Shown in pieces: positions 24,041 through 31,424 of a stretch of DNA of 35,978 nucleotides; the first letter of the stretch is position 1; every line of letters starts with the position of its first letter. A model generated the notes under the pieces. That model was not told the origin of the DNA, did not search any database, and saw only the letters and a list, made by a program, of their open reading frames with translations. The stretch is from NCBI RefSeq assembly GCF_000442255.1, contig NZ_KE557277.1, positions 1-35,978 of the forward strand. The letters run 5' to 3'. The position numbers and the translations under genes were made by a program. This DNA is from Salipiger mucosus DSM 16094 (GTDB taxonomy: Bacteria > Pseudomonadota > Alphaproteobacteria > Rhodobacterales > Rhodobacteraceae).

Positions 24041-24157
24041 ATCCTGTCCCTTCGCCGGCATGATCCGGATCAGGTTCAAAGGGTCACCGCGCTGCTCAAA
24101 GATCCTGCGATCGATACGCCAGCGATATCTCAGCCCCTTGTCGGGACACCCCTAGGT
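24041..24157 (-). ncRNA. TPP riboswitch upstream of the Nudix-thiD-Nudix operon
   Basis: Read on the minus strand, the aptamer has AGGGGTGTCCCGACAAGGGG followed by CTGAGATATCG, then an extended P3 arm, then ACCCTTTGAACCTGATCCGG and ATGCCGGCGAAGGGAC. These are the standard THI-box sequences. P1 can close with CCT and AGG at the ends. The 5' end overlaps the stop codon of the co-directional LysR gene (24152-24154). An SD-covering hairpin lies just downstream. Confidence 0.96.
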
Positions 24158-25078
24158 GGTTAGCAGCCTATCAGGATGGTGCACGAGATCAACGCCTCGC
24201 GCGCTGCGGATTGCCGGGTCCAGATGCCTGAGGGCCTCTTCCCGCAGCACTTGCGCAAGTCTTTCGGCAAAGCGCGACAGGTTCGGCGCCCGCAGCAGAC
24301 GCACCTCGATGTTCGGCAAGTTCGGCAGGCCAAGCTCTGCGCCGACACAGGCGATATCCTCCGGTCTGCCGTGATCCGTGCGCACGGCGATACCCAGACC
24401 ACTGCGCAGCCCGGCCCAGACAGCGGGCAGACTGGGCGTGGTGAGCGCTGCGCGCCAGCGCGTCTGGCTGTGATCCAGCGCGGCAAGCATGGCCTGCCGA
24501 AACAGGCAGGGGTGGTTGAACATGATGAGGGGGAGGGGATCGGCGACGGTCTTGTCCAGCAGATCGACATGCGCCAGCCAGTGCATGGGGCATTCGCAAA
24601 GCGTTTCGCCTTCGGTCGGGCTGCCGGGCCGGAAGAAGGCAATCGCGGCGTCGATGCGCCCGGCACGGACCTCTTCGGCGAGCCTGTGGTTTTCCCCGGC
24701 CTGTACGTCGACATGCACGTTTTCCACGTCCTGTCCGAACCTGCCGAGTGTCGCAGGCATCACGTCATCGAAGAAATCCTGCGGCAGGCCGAGCCGCACG
24801 GAGGCCTTGCCTGCCGCCGCGCCGACCGAGAGCGCGGCTTCGTCGTTCAGCGCGACGATACGCCGGGCATAGGCGATGAAAGCCTCGCCCGCTTCGGTTG
24901 GCACGAGGCCGCGTCCCTTGCGAACGAACAGCGTTGTGCCCGCCTGCTGTTCCAGCTTCTTGAGGTGCATGCTGACGGCGGATTGCGAGCGGCCGAGTTG
25001 CACGGCAGCGCGCGCGAAGCTTCCCAGATCCGAGCCAACGACGACCGTACGGAGCGCGTCCATGTCAAAGCTTGGCAT
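24152..25078 (-). CDS. LysR-family regulator, probably of the divergent LysE exporter
   Basis: A 308-residue LysR-type regulator with HTH MDALRTVVVGSDLGSFARAA and VQLGRSQSAVSMHLKKLEQQ in residues about 5-45, then the effector domain (VRLGLPQDFFDDVMPATLGR). It diverges from a LysE-type exporter gene starting at 25223, the same layout as LysG-LysE. Its last codons overlap the 5' end of the TPP riboswitch, so its transcript runs straight into the thiD leader. Confidence 0.93.
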   Translation of the reverse strand: MPSFDMDALRTVVVGSDLGSFARAAVQLGRSQSAVSMHLKKLEQQAGTTLFVRKGRGLVPTEAGEAFIAYARRIVALNDEAALSVGAAAGKASVRLGLPQDFFDDVMPATLGRFGQDVENVHVDVQAGENHRLAEEVRAGRIDAAIAFFRPGSPTEGETLCECPMHWLAHVDLLDKTVADPLPLIMFNHPCLFRQAMLAALDHSQTRWRAALTTPSLPAVWAGLRSGLGIAVRTDHGRPEDIACVGAELGLPNLPNIEVRLLRAPNLSRFAERLAQVLREEALRHLDPAIRSARGVDLVHHPDRLLTT

Positions 25079-25222
25079 TGGTTCCGATTCTCGAATTATT
25101 GGGTTTCGATCTATTTGATTTTCTTAAGTCATAGCCTTGGATACCGTGCCGTTCAAGAGGATGCTCTCCGGCAGGCCGCGATTTTGCGGCAGTCGAAGGA
25201 GAGCTTAAGGGCCAGAACCAAG

Positions 25223-25837
25223 ATGATCGGAAATACCCTGATACTCATCGCGGCCGCCCTGCCGCTCATGGGCAGCCCGGGGCCGGCCACGATCAGCTTG
25301 GCGAGTCTGGGCGCTGCATTCGGGTTTCGGAACGCTCTGCCGTATCTCATGGGCATAATACTTGGAACCATCGTGGTGCTGGCGATCATCGCGACCGGCG
25401 TGACCGGGGTCATGTCTTCCGAGGCCTGGTTGCTGGTGGTCCTCCGCATTGCTGCGGTGGCCTATATTCTTTACCTGGCGTGGAAGATTGCGACGGCGCC
25501 TGTCGGGCGAACGCCAACTGGCGCTGAAGGTCGTTCAGGCGTTGTTATAGGGTCGTTTCTACCGGGCCTCGGCCTTTCCGTCGCCAACCCCAAAGCCTAC
25601 GCGGCGATCGGCGCCGTGTACGCCGGATATTCGATCACGCCCGAGCACCTCTTGCTTGACACGCTCCTGAAATTTGCCGCATTGGCCTTTGTGGCTGCGG
25701 CCGTGAATACCGCTTGGCTTGCGTTCGGAAGCACATTCGCCCGCTTTCTGGAAGATCCGAGCGTGGGGCGCGCAATCAATATCGCATTCGCTATCATGCT
25801 CATATTGTCGGTCGGCGTTGCGTTGGCCCTCGGTTGA
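25223..25837 (+). CDS. LysE/RhtB-family exporter
   Basis: A 204-residue translocator starting at ATG 25223. The N-terminal motif is LMGSPGPATISLASLGAAFG (residues about 15-34), the second motif is GLSVANPKAYAAIGAVYAGY, and about six hydrophobic segments follow the family pattern. The long open frame that continues upstream over the LysR gene is an artefact; the start lies after the intergenic promoter region. The divergent LysR gene is its likely regulator. Confidence 0.92.
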   Translation: MIGNTLILIAAALPLMGSPGPATISLASLGAAFGFRNALPYLMGIILGTIVVLAIIATGVTGVMSSEAWLLVVLRIAAVAYILYLAWKIATAPVGRTPTGAEGRSGVVIGSFLPGLGLSVANPKAYAAIGAVYAGYSITPEHLLLDTLLKFAALAFVAAAVNTAWLAFGSTFARFLEDPSVGRAINIAFAIMLILSVGVALALG

Positions 25838-25842
25838 ACACG

Positions 25843-26829
25843 ATGACGCAGAGAGTTGGAAATGCGGAGAGCAACGAGAAGGAAGCGTCTATTGAGAGTC
25901 TCCATTTGGCAAGCGACTTATCCCGCCTCTCACTGAACCAGCTCGTTTACTTTATTGCGGCTTGCAATGCTGGGAGTTTCCGAAGAGCTGCGATCGAATT
26001 GAACATACAACAGTCCACGGTCAGTCGCGCCGTTCGAGAACTAGAAGATTCTCTTGGTGCATCTCTGTTGCACCGTCTTAGTCACGGAGTCCGTCCTACT
26101 GAGGCTGGTAAGCGATTTCACAAGCGTGCTCGGGCGATCGTACGGGACGTACAACTGGCTTGCCGCGAGGTCTCTGCCATAGGGCGGTCAGAGTGCGGCA
26201 CTGTCAGGGTGGGGTTTTTCTCATCTCTGGCGTCAGGATTTCTTGCCGACCTGTTGAAAGTCTATGACTTCGCCCACAAAGGCGTGAGGATTGATCTGCT
26301 CAATGGGAATCCCCAAGATCATGTGGTTGCCATTCGTCAGATGTCGATGGATGTCGCCTTTGTTTCAGGCGAGCGACTTTGGGATGGTTGTGAGGCTTGC
26401 CCTCTATGGTCAGAACGCGTGTACCTTGTCTTGCCCACATCTCATGAACTCGCAGAGAAGTGCGAAATCTCATGGTCGGATGTCACCGATGAGCGCTTTA
26501 TTGTAAGTGACAGTGCACCCGGCCCGGAAATAACTGACTATCTTGTGCAACGCCTCGCTGGATTTAGCCATCATCCCGAGGTTGATACACTTTGCGTCGG
26601 TCGTGACGACCTTTTCGCTCTTGTTGCTGTGGGGCGTGGTCTGACAGTTACCAGCGAAGCAATGACGGTTGCAAAGCTCCCTGGTCTTACCTACCGCCCA
26701 ATAACAGGTGAGCGAGTTCCATTCTGTGCTGTGTGGTTACGGGAAAATGACAATCCCGCCTTGCGCAAATTTCTTAGTGTGGCTCGCTCGATGGCAAGGA
26801 CTGCCGAAGCGGCGCATGACCCGGTCTAA
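25843..26829 (+). CDS. LysR-family regulator, AT-rich, target unclear
   Basis: A 328-residue LysR-type protein with an unusual N-terminal extension of about 28 residues before the HTH (LNQLVYFIAACNAGSFRRAA, IELNIQQSTVSRAVRELEDS). The effector domain has GTVRVGFFSSLASGFLADLL and an internal VGRGLTVTSEAMTV. ATG 25843 comes six bases after the LysE-type stop, so it may be co-transcribed with that exporter. Base composition is clearly more AT-rich than its neighbours, suggesting separate acquisition. It ends seven bases from the convergent azoreductase gene. Confidence 0.88.
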   Translation: MTQRVGNAESNEKEASIESLHLASDLSRLSLNQLVYFIAACNAGSFRRAAIELNIQQSTVSRAVRELEDSLGASLLHRLSHGVRPTEAGKRFHKRARAIVRDVQLACREVSAIGRSECGTVRVGFFSSLASGFLADLLKVYDFAHKGVRIDLLNGNPQDHVVAIRQMSMDVAFVSGERLWDGCEACPLWSERVYLVLPTSHELAEKCEISWSDVTDERFIVSDSAPGPEITDYLVQRLAGFSHHPEVDTLCVGRDDLFALVAVGRGLTVTSEAMTVAKLPGLTYRPITGERVPFCAVWLRENDNPALRKFLSVARSMARTAEAAHDPV

Positions 26830-26835
26830 TTGTTT

Positions 26836-27441
26836 TCAGTAGCCCTCCGATCCAGCGATCAAAATCTCGATCCGTCTCTTGGTGCTGGGCTCTCCCGGCG
26901 CGATCAACGATAAAGACTTGGCTGCTGCCGATGCCAATGGTTTGCAGGGCCAGTTCACCTGGCGGAGATAGGGCGTGGCAAAATCGGGCTGCGCCTGGGG
27001 GCCGTCAAAGCGCCCGCCGGCGGCCATGATGCAAATCGCCGAGCGATCTGCGAGCACCCCGATTTTGCCCTTCGCGGTGACGCGGAACGTTCGGTTCGGC
27101 CGGAGAACCAGATCCAGCCAGGCCTTCAGGCTGGACGGCAACGCGAAGTTGTACATCGGAACGTCGATAACAAGCAGGTCAGAGACCTCCAGCTCGGCGA
27201 TCAGGCTCTCGGACAGGGCGAGGGCTGCGCGATCGTCCGCATCCCGGTCCAAGGGAGGGCGCAGGCTGGCCTCGACAAAAGCTTCGTCGGGGTGCGGCAG
27301 GAACGGTTGTGTCAGGTCGCGGCGGCAAAGCTTCAACGCGGGATGCGCCCCGCAGATCCGTTCGCTGGCGCGTTGTCCCAATCGCCGACTGCGGGAGTTC
27401 GCCGTCCGCGAGCTGGCGCTGGTGTGGAGAAGCGTGCTCAT
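26836..27441 (-). pseudogene. FMN-dependent NADH-azoreductase-like gene with probable C-terminal frameshift
   Basis: The first ~163 residues are a good azoreductase/flavodoxin-fold NAD(P)H oxidoreductase: LLHTSASSRTANSRSRRLGQ, DLLVIDVPMYNFALPSSLKA with WLDLVLRPNRTF, then IMAAGGRFDGPQAQPDFATP. After YLRQ the reading frame gives an unlikely, serine-rich tail to 26836. A different frame from about 26955 downward gives ELALQTIGIGSSQVFIVDRA and then DRDFDRWIGGLLKTIRP, which looks like the true C-terminal strand and helix. A single-base loss near 26955-26965 would explain this; a sequencing error is also possible. ATG 27441 overlaps the GNAT gene by four bases. Confidence 0.65.
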
Positions 27442-27875
27442 TCCACGCCGGTCAAGGGGATATTGAACCGCAAAGCGCTGGCAAGCATCCCTTGGTGGAA
27501 ATAGAAACGATGGCCCAAGGCGTTCGACAACGGGGTGTCGAGGCTCAGCCGGACACAGCCCGCCGCCCGGCCGATCTCCTGTACATGTTCCAGCAGGCGC
27601 TGACCAAGACCGCGGCTGCGACGGCCCTGGTCCGTCACCAGATCGTCGAGGTAGATATGCCGCCCGTGTACCAGGTTCTCCTGAAGCCGGTATCCGGCCA
27701 GCGCCTCGGGCTTGCCGCCTTCGTGGATCACAAGCAGCCGGTAGCCGTCGGCGCTCTGGCTTTGCCAACGGGCCACGAATTCGGCGGCGCTTCCAAGATG
27801 CGGACGGAGCTGCCGCATGAGTACGAAACAGGTGGCGACGGTGGCGGCATCCTCGACCGGAACGATCTTGCTCAT
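27438..27875 (-). CDS. GNAT-family N-acetyltransferase
   Basis: A 145-residue acetyltransferase. Motif A, with the acetyl-CoA pyrophosphate loop, is seen in IYLDDLVTDQGRRSRGLGQR (Q/RxxGxG/A type, residues about 74-93) followed by LLEHVQEIGRAAGC. The C-terminal part LSNALGHRFYFHQGM is the usual motif B region. It overlaps the CMD-family gene upstream and the azoreductase downstream by a few bases each, so the three form an operon. The acceptor substrate is unknown. Confidence 0.9.
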   Translation of the reverse strand: MSKIVPVEDAATVATCFVLMRQLRPHLGSAAEFVARWQSQSADGYRLLVIHEGGKPEALAGYRLQENLVHGRHIYLDDLVTDQGRRSRGLGQRLLEHVQEIGRAAGCVRLSLDTPLSNALGHRFYFHQGMLASALRFNIPLTGVE

Positions 27876-28342
27876 CAGGCCTCCGCCGGGGTCCGGGTGG
27901 GAAAATGCAGCGCCCCGGCAATGCGGTTCCAGGCGTTGATATTGGCAATCGCGACGGTCAGGTTGACCTGTTCGGACGCGTCGAAGACCGTATCGAGCGC
28001 GGTGCGGGTCTCGGCGGGCAAGGCGGCTGTCGGCGTCAGGGTGACATGTTCGGCCCAGGCGAGCGCGGCGCGGTCCCGGGCGCTGTAAGCGGCGCTGTCG
28101 TGCCAGGCCGGCAGCAGGTCGAGCTTTGCTTCATCGACGCCCGCGCGCCGCGCCATGCTCAGGTGCAGTTCAATACAGAAGGCGCAGGCGTTGATCTGGG
28201 AAACGCGCAGTTTCACCAGTTCGGTCAGGGCCTTCTCGAGCCCGGAGGCATCGACCGCCTTGCTCATGGCAAGGAGCGCAGCCAGCGCTGCGGGGTGGTC
28301 CCGCTCGAAATCCGAATAGGTCATGTTCCGGTCGGTTTTCAT
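27875..28342 (-). CDS. Carboxymuconolactone decarboxylase-family (AhpD-like) protein
   Basis: A 155-residue helical protein with the AhpD-type redox motif INACAFCIELHLSMARRAGV (CXXC with the following E and H, near residues 51-70) and an N-terminal LTELVKLRVSQ helix. AhpD-like proteins act as alkylhydroperoxidases or thiol-dependent reductants. ATG 28342 is preferred over 28324, but both are possible. It is the first gene of a three-gene operon (CMD, GNAT, azoreductase) divergent from a MarR regulator, which suits a response to peroxides, quinones or electrophiles. Confidence 0.92.
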   Translation of the reverse strand: MKTDRNMTYSDFERDHPAALAALLAMSKAVDASGLEKALTELVKLRVSQINACAFCIELHLSMARRAGVDEAKLDLLPAWHDSAAYSARDRAALAWAEHVTLTPTAALPAETRTALDTVFDASEQVNLTVAIANINAWNRIAGALHFPTRTPAEA

Positions 28343-28368
28343 CTTGGACAAGATCCTCGTTAATCCTA

Positions 28369-28386
28369 TTATCAGAGCCCTGACAA
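28369..28386. promoter_or_regulatory. MarR-type operator, site 1
   Basis: TTATCAG-AGCC-CTGACAA is an imperfect palindrome (6 of 7 arm positions pair) with a 4-bp centre, between the divergent marR and CMD genes. Confidence 0.65.
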
Positions 28387-28388
28387 TA

Positions 28389-28406
28389 ATATCAGAGTTC
28401 TGACAA
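28389..28406. promoter_or_regulatory. MarR-type operator, site 2
   Basis: ATATCAG-AGTT-CTGACAA repeats site 1 exactly 20 bp further on, about two helical turns, and its last base is the A of the marR start codon. Binding here would block marR expression directly. Confidence 0.65.
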
Positions 28407-28891
28407 TGAGCAAGGCGGCGAAGGTTCTTCCTGACGAAGGTACGGGCAAGCGCGGACCGGATGGCTACTTGGGCTATCTTCTGCGCCAGGCGGCGAACGG
28501 TTATCGGCACCGAGTGGAAACCTCTCTGCGCGAGACCGGGCTGACGCAGCCGCAGTTCGCCGCACTGACCATGTTGGACGCCTATCCCGAGCATTCCAGC
28601 GCCGATCTGGCGCGGATCGCGCTGCTGACCCCGCAGACGATGAGCACAATCATGCAGAACCTCGAAAATGCGGCGCTCATCCGGCGCCACCCGCATCAGG
28701 AGCATGGGCGCAAGCGGCGGATCGAGCTGACAGATGCAGGGCGACAGGTGCTTGTCCGGGCAAAAAGGCTGGTATACGCGCTCGAAACCGACCTGGCGGA
28801 GGGGTTCTCCGAGGAGGAGCAACGCACGGTCCGCCGTTGGCTGGTCGCGGCGGGAGGGCGAAGCCTTGAGGGAGGTGCCGCCAAACCATGA
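28406..28891 (+). CDS. MarR-family transcriptional regulator
   Basis: A 161-residue MarR protein with a winged HTH (LTQPQFAALTMLDAYPEHSS, then ADLARIALLTPQTMSTIMQN) and the wing RRHPHQEHGRKRRIELTDAG. It ends in a long dimerisation helix region. The ATG at 28406 has no ribosome binding site; the operator touches the start codon, so the message may be leaderless. It is divergent from the CMD-GNAT-azoreductase operon, with two tandem operators between, and probably represses both itself and that operon. No cysteine suited to direct oxidant sensing is obvious. Confidence 0.93.
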   Translation: MSKAAKVLPDEGTGKRGPDGYLGYLLRQAANGYRHRVETSLRETGLTQPQFAALTMLDAYPEHSSADLARIALLTPQTMSTIMQNLENAALIRRHPHQEHGRKRRIELTDAGRQVLVRAKRLVYALETDLAEGFSEEEQRTVRRWLVAAGGRSLEGGAAKP

Positions 28892-29037
28892 CCTTTGCAT
28901 GCCGGAATGGCGTCGTAGAGTTTGGAATGTGAAGGTGCCTTGTGGGAAGAGGCCGCGACTGTGCGGCGAATGTGCACCTTGTCCGGGGATGGATCGAGCC
29001 AGACTGAACACCAGACCTGCGAAGTTCAGATAAGGGT

Positions 29038-29904
29038 TTAGCGGAATTGAGGTTCTAGCATGGTTTCCGGCCCCAGTTTCGGGGTCCAACCCCATCGTGA
29101 CCGGGCAGTGCTGCTATCGTATACCCTGTCGATTGTTTCCGGGAGTGACCAGCCAAGCATGTCGAAACGTCGCGCCAGATCGGGGCAGCGGTTGCGGATG
29201 ACTCTCGCGGCATGGTGGCCGAGCCCGCCACAGTCAGATCGCTGGAAAGGCGTTGAATAGCTTACGATGAGCGGCTCCGGATCCCGTTTCGTAAAGCGGG
29301 CGGCACGCAGATGCGCCATGGCGGCGTCACGGGGATCAATGCCGCGCGACAAACGATGTATCGCCATGATATCGCGCGGTTCCTCGAAACAGCGCCCGAC
29401 ACGCAATATCGATGCCGAGAGCGACGCACCACATGCTGATCGGATGAGGTGCTCTGCCGCTATCTTTGTCTCGTGATAGATGCTGCGCGGTCGCGGCTGG
29501 GTCGCATCATCGATCCAGCGTGCAGGTTCACCCGCGCGCGCGCCGCCACCAAGCAGGGCCGTGGTGCTGGTGAACACAAGCGAGCGGACCCCAACCTGCC
29601 GCATGGCTTGCAGAACGGTTGCGGTCCCGTCGACGTTAATGTCACGGAACTCAGCGTCCGGCCTGACGCCGACATGGGGCGCATGCAGCCCGGCGCAATG
29701 GATTACGCAATCCGCGCCGTCGAACAGCGAGGCAAGCCGATGCAGATCGCGGATGTCCGCAGTCACCACGTTCGGCGCCGGAACGCGATCACAGGAGACG
29801 ACATGCGCACCAGCCCGTCGGGCGGCCGTGGCGATTGTTTTGCCCAGACGCCCGCTGGCACCGGTCACAACGATCCGTTCGGGTTGCCGGGTCATTCCAG
29901 ACAT
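29038..29904 (-). CDS. NAD(P)-dependent epimerase/dehydratase (extended SDR)
   Basis: A 288-residue Rossmann-fold protein. The cofactor-binding motif is IVVTGASGRLGKTIATAARR (residues about 11-30; GxxGxxG), the D-rich stretch VTADIRDLHRLASLFDGADC follows, and the catalytic YxxxK is in RSIYHETKIAAEHLI near residue 145, preceded by SLVFTSTTALLGGG, which supplies the Ser/Thr. The substrate is unclear (sugar nucleotide, uronic acid or similar). The start overlaps the end of the upstream LysR gene by 13 bases, so the two are co-transcribed; ATG 29895 is an alternative. Confidence 0.9.
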   Translation of the reverse strand: MSGMTRQPERIVVTGASGRLGKTIATAARRAGAHVVSCDRVPAPNVVTADIRDLHRLASLFDGADCVIHCAGLHAPHVGVRPDAEFRDINVDGTATVLQAMRQVGVRSLVFTSTTALLGGGARAGEPARWIDDATQPRPRSIYHETKIAAEHLIRSACGASLSASILRVGRCFEEPRDIMAIHRLSRGIDPRDAAMAHLRAARFTKRDPEPLIVSYSTPFQRSDCGGLGHHAARVIRNRCPDLARRFDMLGWSLPETIDRVYDSSTARSRWGWTPKLGPETMLEPQFR

Positions 29905-30791
29905 GCGTTCAACTCTTCGCGCAGCCAGTCGAGGAACCGCTGCACGGGCTTAGATCTGGTGTGCTGCGCGTTTTCGACGAACCAGTAGGCAGAGCTGGTA
30001 CGAAATCGTCCCGGCAGGGCGTGCAGCCGCCCCATGCGAAGCGCGTCGTGCGACAGGGTTTCCCAGGATAGAAAGACGCCCTGGCCGGCAATGGCGGCAT
30101 CCAGGCAGAGCGATGCATCCGAATAGCATGGTCCGTCCGGTAGTTGCGCGGCGTCCATGTCGTTTGGTCGCAGCCAGTGGTTCCAGTCAAAGCCCGAGCC
30201 TGCGTCACGGATTATCGGAATGTTCAGCAGGTCCGCAGGGGTACGAATTCGGTTCGCAAACTCGGGGGCGAAAACAGGAAAGACGCGAATGTCGGCCAGG
30301 TGTACCGCCCTCGTTCCGGCCCAATCGCCCCTGCCGACGCGAATGCAGGCGTCGATCCGGTTGTCGTCGAGATCCGCGAAATCCGTCGTGGCCTCAATCG
30401 AGATTTTCAGCTTGCTTTGAGCCTCGGTGAAACGATGCAGGCGCCACACGAGCCATTTAGCGGCAAAAACGGGTGGCGCTGAGACAGCAACACTGTTGGG
30501 GTGTGGCGGCTCTACGAGCGCAACGGCGCGGGCAATGTCCCGGAAGCCCGTATGAAGATGCTCCGCCAGCCTTCGCGCCGTTTCCGTCGGTACGAGCCCT
30601 TGGGGAGTCCGCCGGAAAAGCTTGATCCCCAGATACGTCTCGACCTTGATCAGCTGTTGGCTGACGGCACCCGGCGTGACGCAAAGCTCGTCTGCCGCGG
30701 CGTTCAGGCTACCCAACCTCAAAACAGCTTCGACAGCGCGCAGGCCAACAAGAGGCAGGCGGCCACCGTGAGGGCTATAGTTTTTCTTCAC
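29892..30791 (-). CDS. LysR-family regulator (GcvA-like)
   Basis: A 299-residue LysR-type protein with HTH LVGLRAVEAVLRLGSLNAAA, then DELCVTPGAVSQQLIKVETY (residues about 14-55), and the effector domain VSAPPVFAAKWLVWRLHRFT with AIAGQGVFLSW, typical of the GcvA-like group. It overlaps the SDR gene downstream and diverges from a small DUF1127 gene starting at 30847. Its target may be the SDR gene in the same transcript, the DUF1127 gene, or both. Confidence 0.93.
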   Translation of the reverse strand: MKKNYSPHGGRLPLVGLRAVEAVLRLGSLNAAADELCVTPGAVSQQLIKVETYLGIKLFRRTPQGLVPTETARRLAEHLHTGFRDIARAVALVEPPHPNSVAVSAPPVFAAKWLVWRLHRFTEAQSKLKISIEATTDFADLDDNRIDACIRVGRGDWAGTRAVHLADIRVFPVFAPEFANRIRTPADLLNIPIIRDAGSGFDWNHWLRPNDMDAAQLPDGPCYSDASLCLDAAIAGQGVFLSWETLSHDALRMGRLHALPGRFRTSSAYWFVENAQHTRSKPVQRFLDWLREELNACLE

Positions 30792-30846
30792 GAGCTTCGT
30801 TCAAACCTCGATTGCTGCGAGGCCTCGGTCACTGGATGCTATCGGC

Positions 30847-31047
30847 ATGTTCAAACCGTTCGCCAGAATGTTGCGCCGCTGGCGCCGCGCTCGTGCCTTG
30901 CGCCATATCCGTAATGCGCGTCTTGAGGGGGAGGCCCTTCGCCGCCAATGGGACGAAGATCCTTTGTCGCATCCGGTCATCAGGAAGATGAGCCGTCGCG
31001 AACTCGCGGACTTGCCAATGACGCGAAACCGAGTTCCGCCCAGTTAG
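30847..31047 (+). CDS. DUF1127-type small protein
   Basis: A 66-residue basic protein: MFKPFARMLRRWRRARALRH with IRNARLEGEALRRQWDEDPL and SHPVIRKMSRRELADLPMTR. The arginine-rich N-terminus and the C-terminal MSRRELADL segment match the DUF1127 pattern, which in alphaproteobacteria is linked to RNA-related and phosphate/stress regulation. It is divergent from the LysR gene, with 55 bp between. The assignment is by pattern only, since the family is short and variable. Confidence 0.65.
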   Translation: MFKPFARMLRRWRRARALRHIRNARLEGEALRRQWDEDPLSHPVIRKMSRRELADLPMTRNRVPPS

Positions 31048-31424
31048 ATGCGATCTGGTCACCAAGGTGGGCACAGAGTTGTTGCGGCGGGGCATTGCGC
31101 TACTCGCCAAGGTGAAATCGGTGAGCATAGAGATGTCCTCTGCCTCAAGGTTTTCTACACACGCTAAGGCTCGGGGCGGCGGTCGAAAAACGAATAATTC
31201 GAAAGTGCGGATTTCAGAAAACGGTATCCGTCAGGTCTTTTGGGATCGACCCGAGTGAACGTGGTCTGCGCAATAGAGCTCCGAGGCGAACATGTTGGCC
31301 CAGTGTTCCTGCATCGCGGTTCATTTCCTGATGGGGGCGACGCTCCGGTCCCGGCGATGGAGGCGAGGGTCGAGCCCGGCGTGGGCGCACGCGCGCTTAT
31401 CTCCTTTCACGAGGACATAATCTT
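31048..31424. other. 377-bp stretch without a recognisable gene
   Basis: It lies between the DUF1127 gene and the end of the next LysR gene. Open frames here (for example plus strand 31240-31569) have no recognisable family and overlap the LysR gene antisense. The only structure I see is a small palindrome CGAAT-A-ATTCG at 31191-31201. It may be decayed coding sequence. Confidence 0.6.

Noticed and set aside
24176-25222. Upstream half of a 553-codon plus-strand frame that runs into the LysE exporter
   Set aside because: This part is antisense to the LysR gene at 24152-25078; the real exporter starts at 25223.
27309-28088. 259-codon plus-strand frame opposite the azoreductase-GNAT-CMD genes
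   Set aside because: Antisense to three overlapping genes with clear family motifs.
29449-29988. 179-codon plus-strand frame
   Set aside because: Antisense to the SDR epimerase gene with intact GASGRLG and YHETK motifs.
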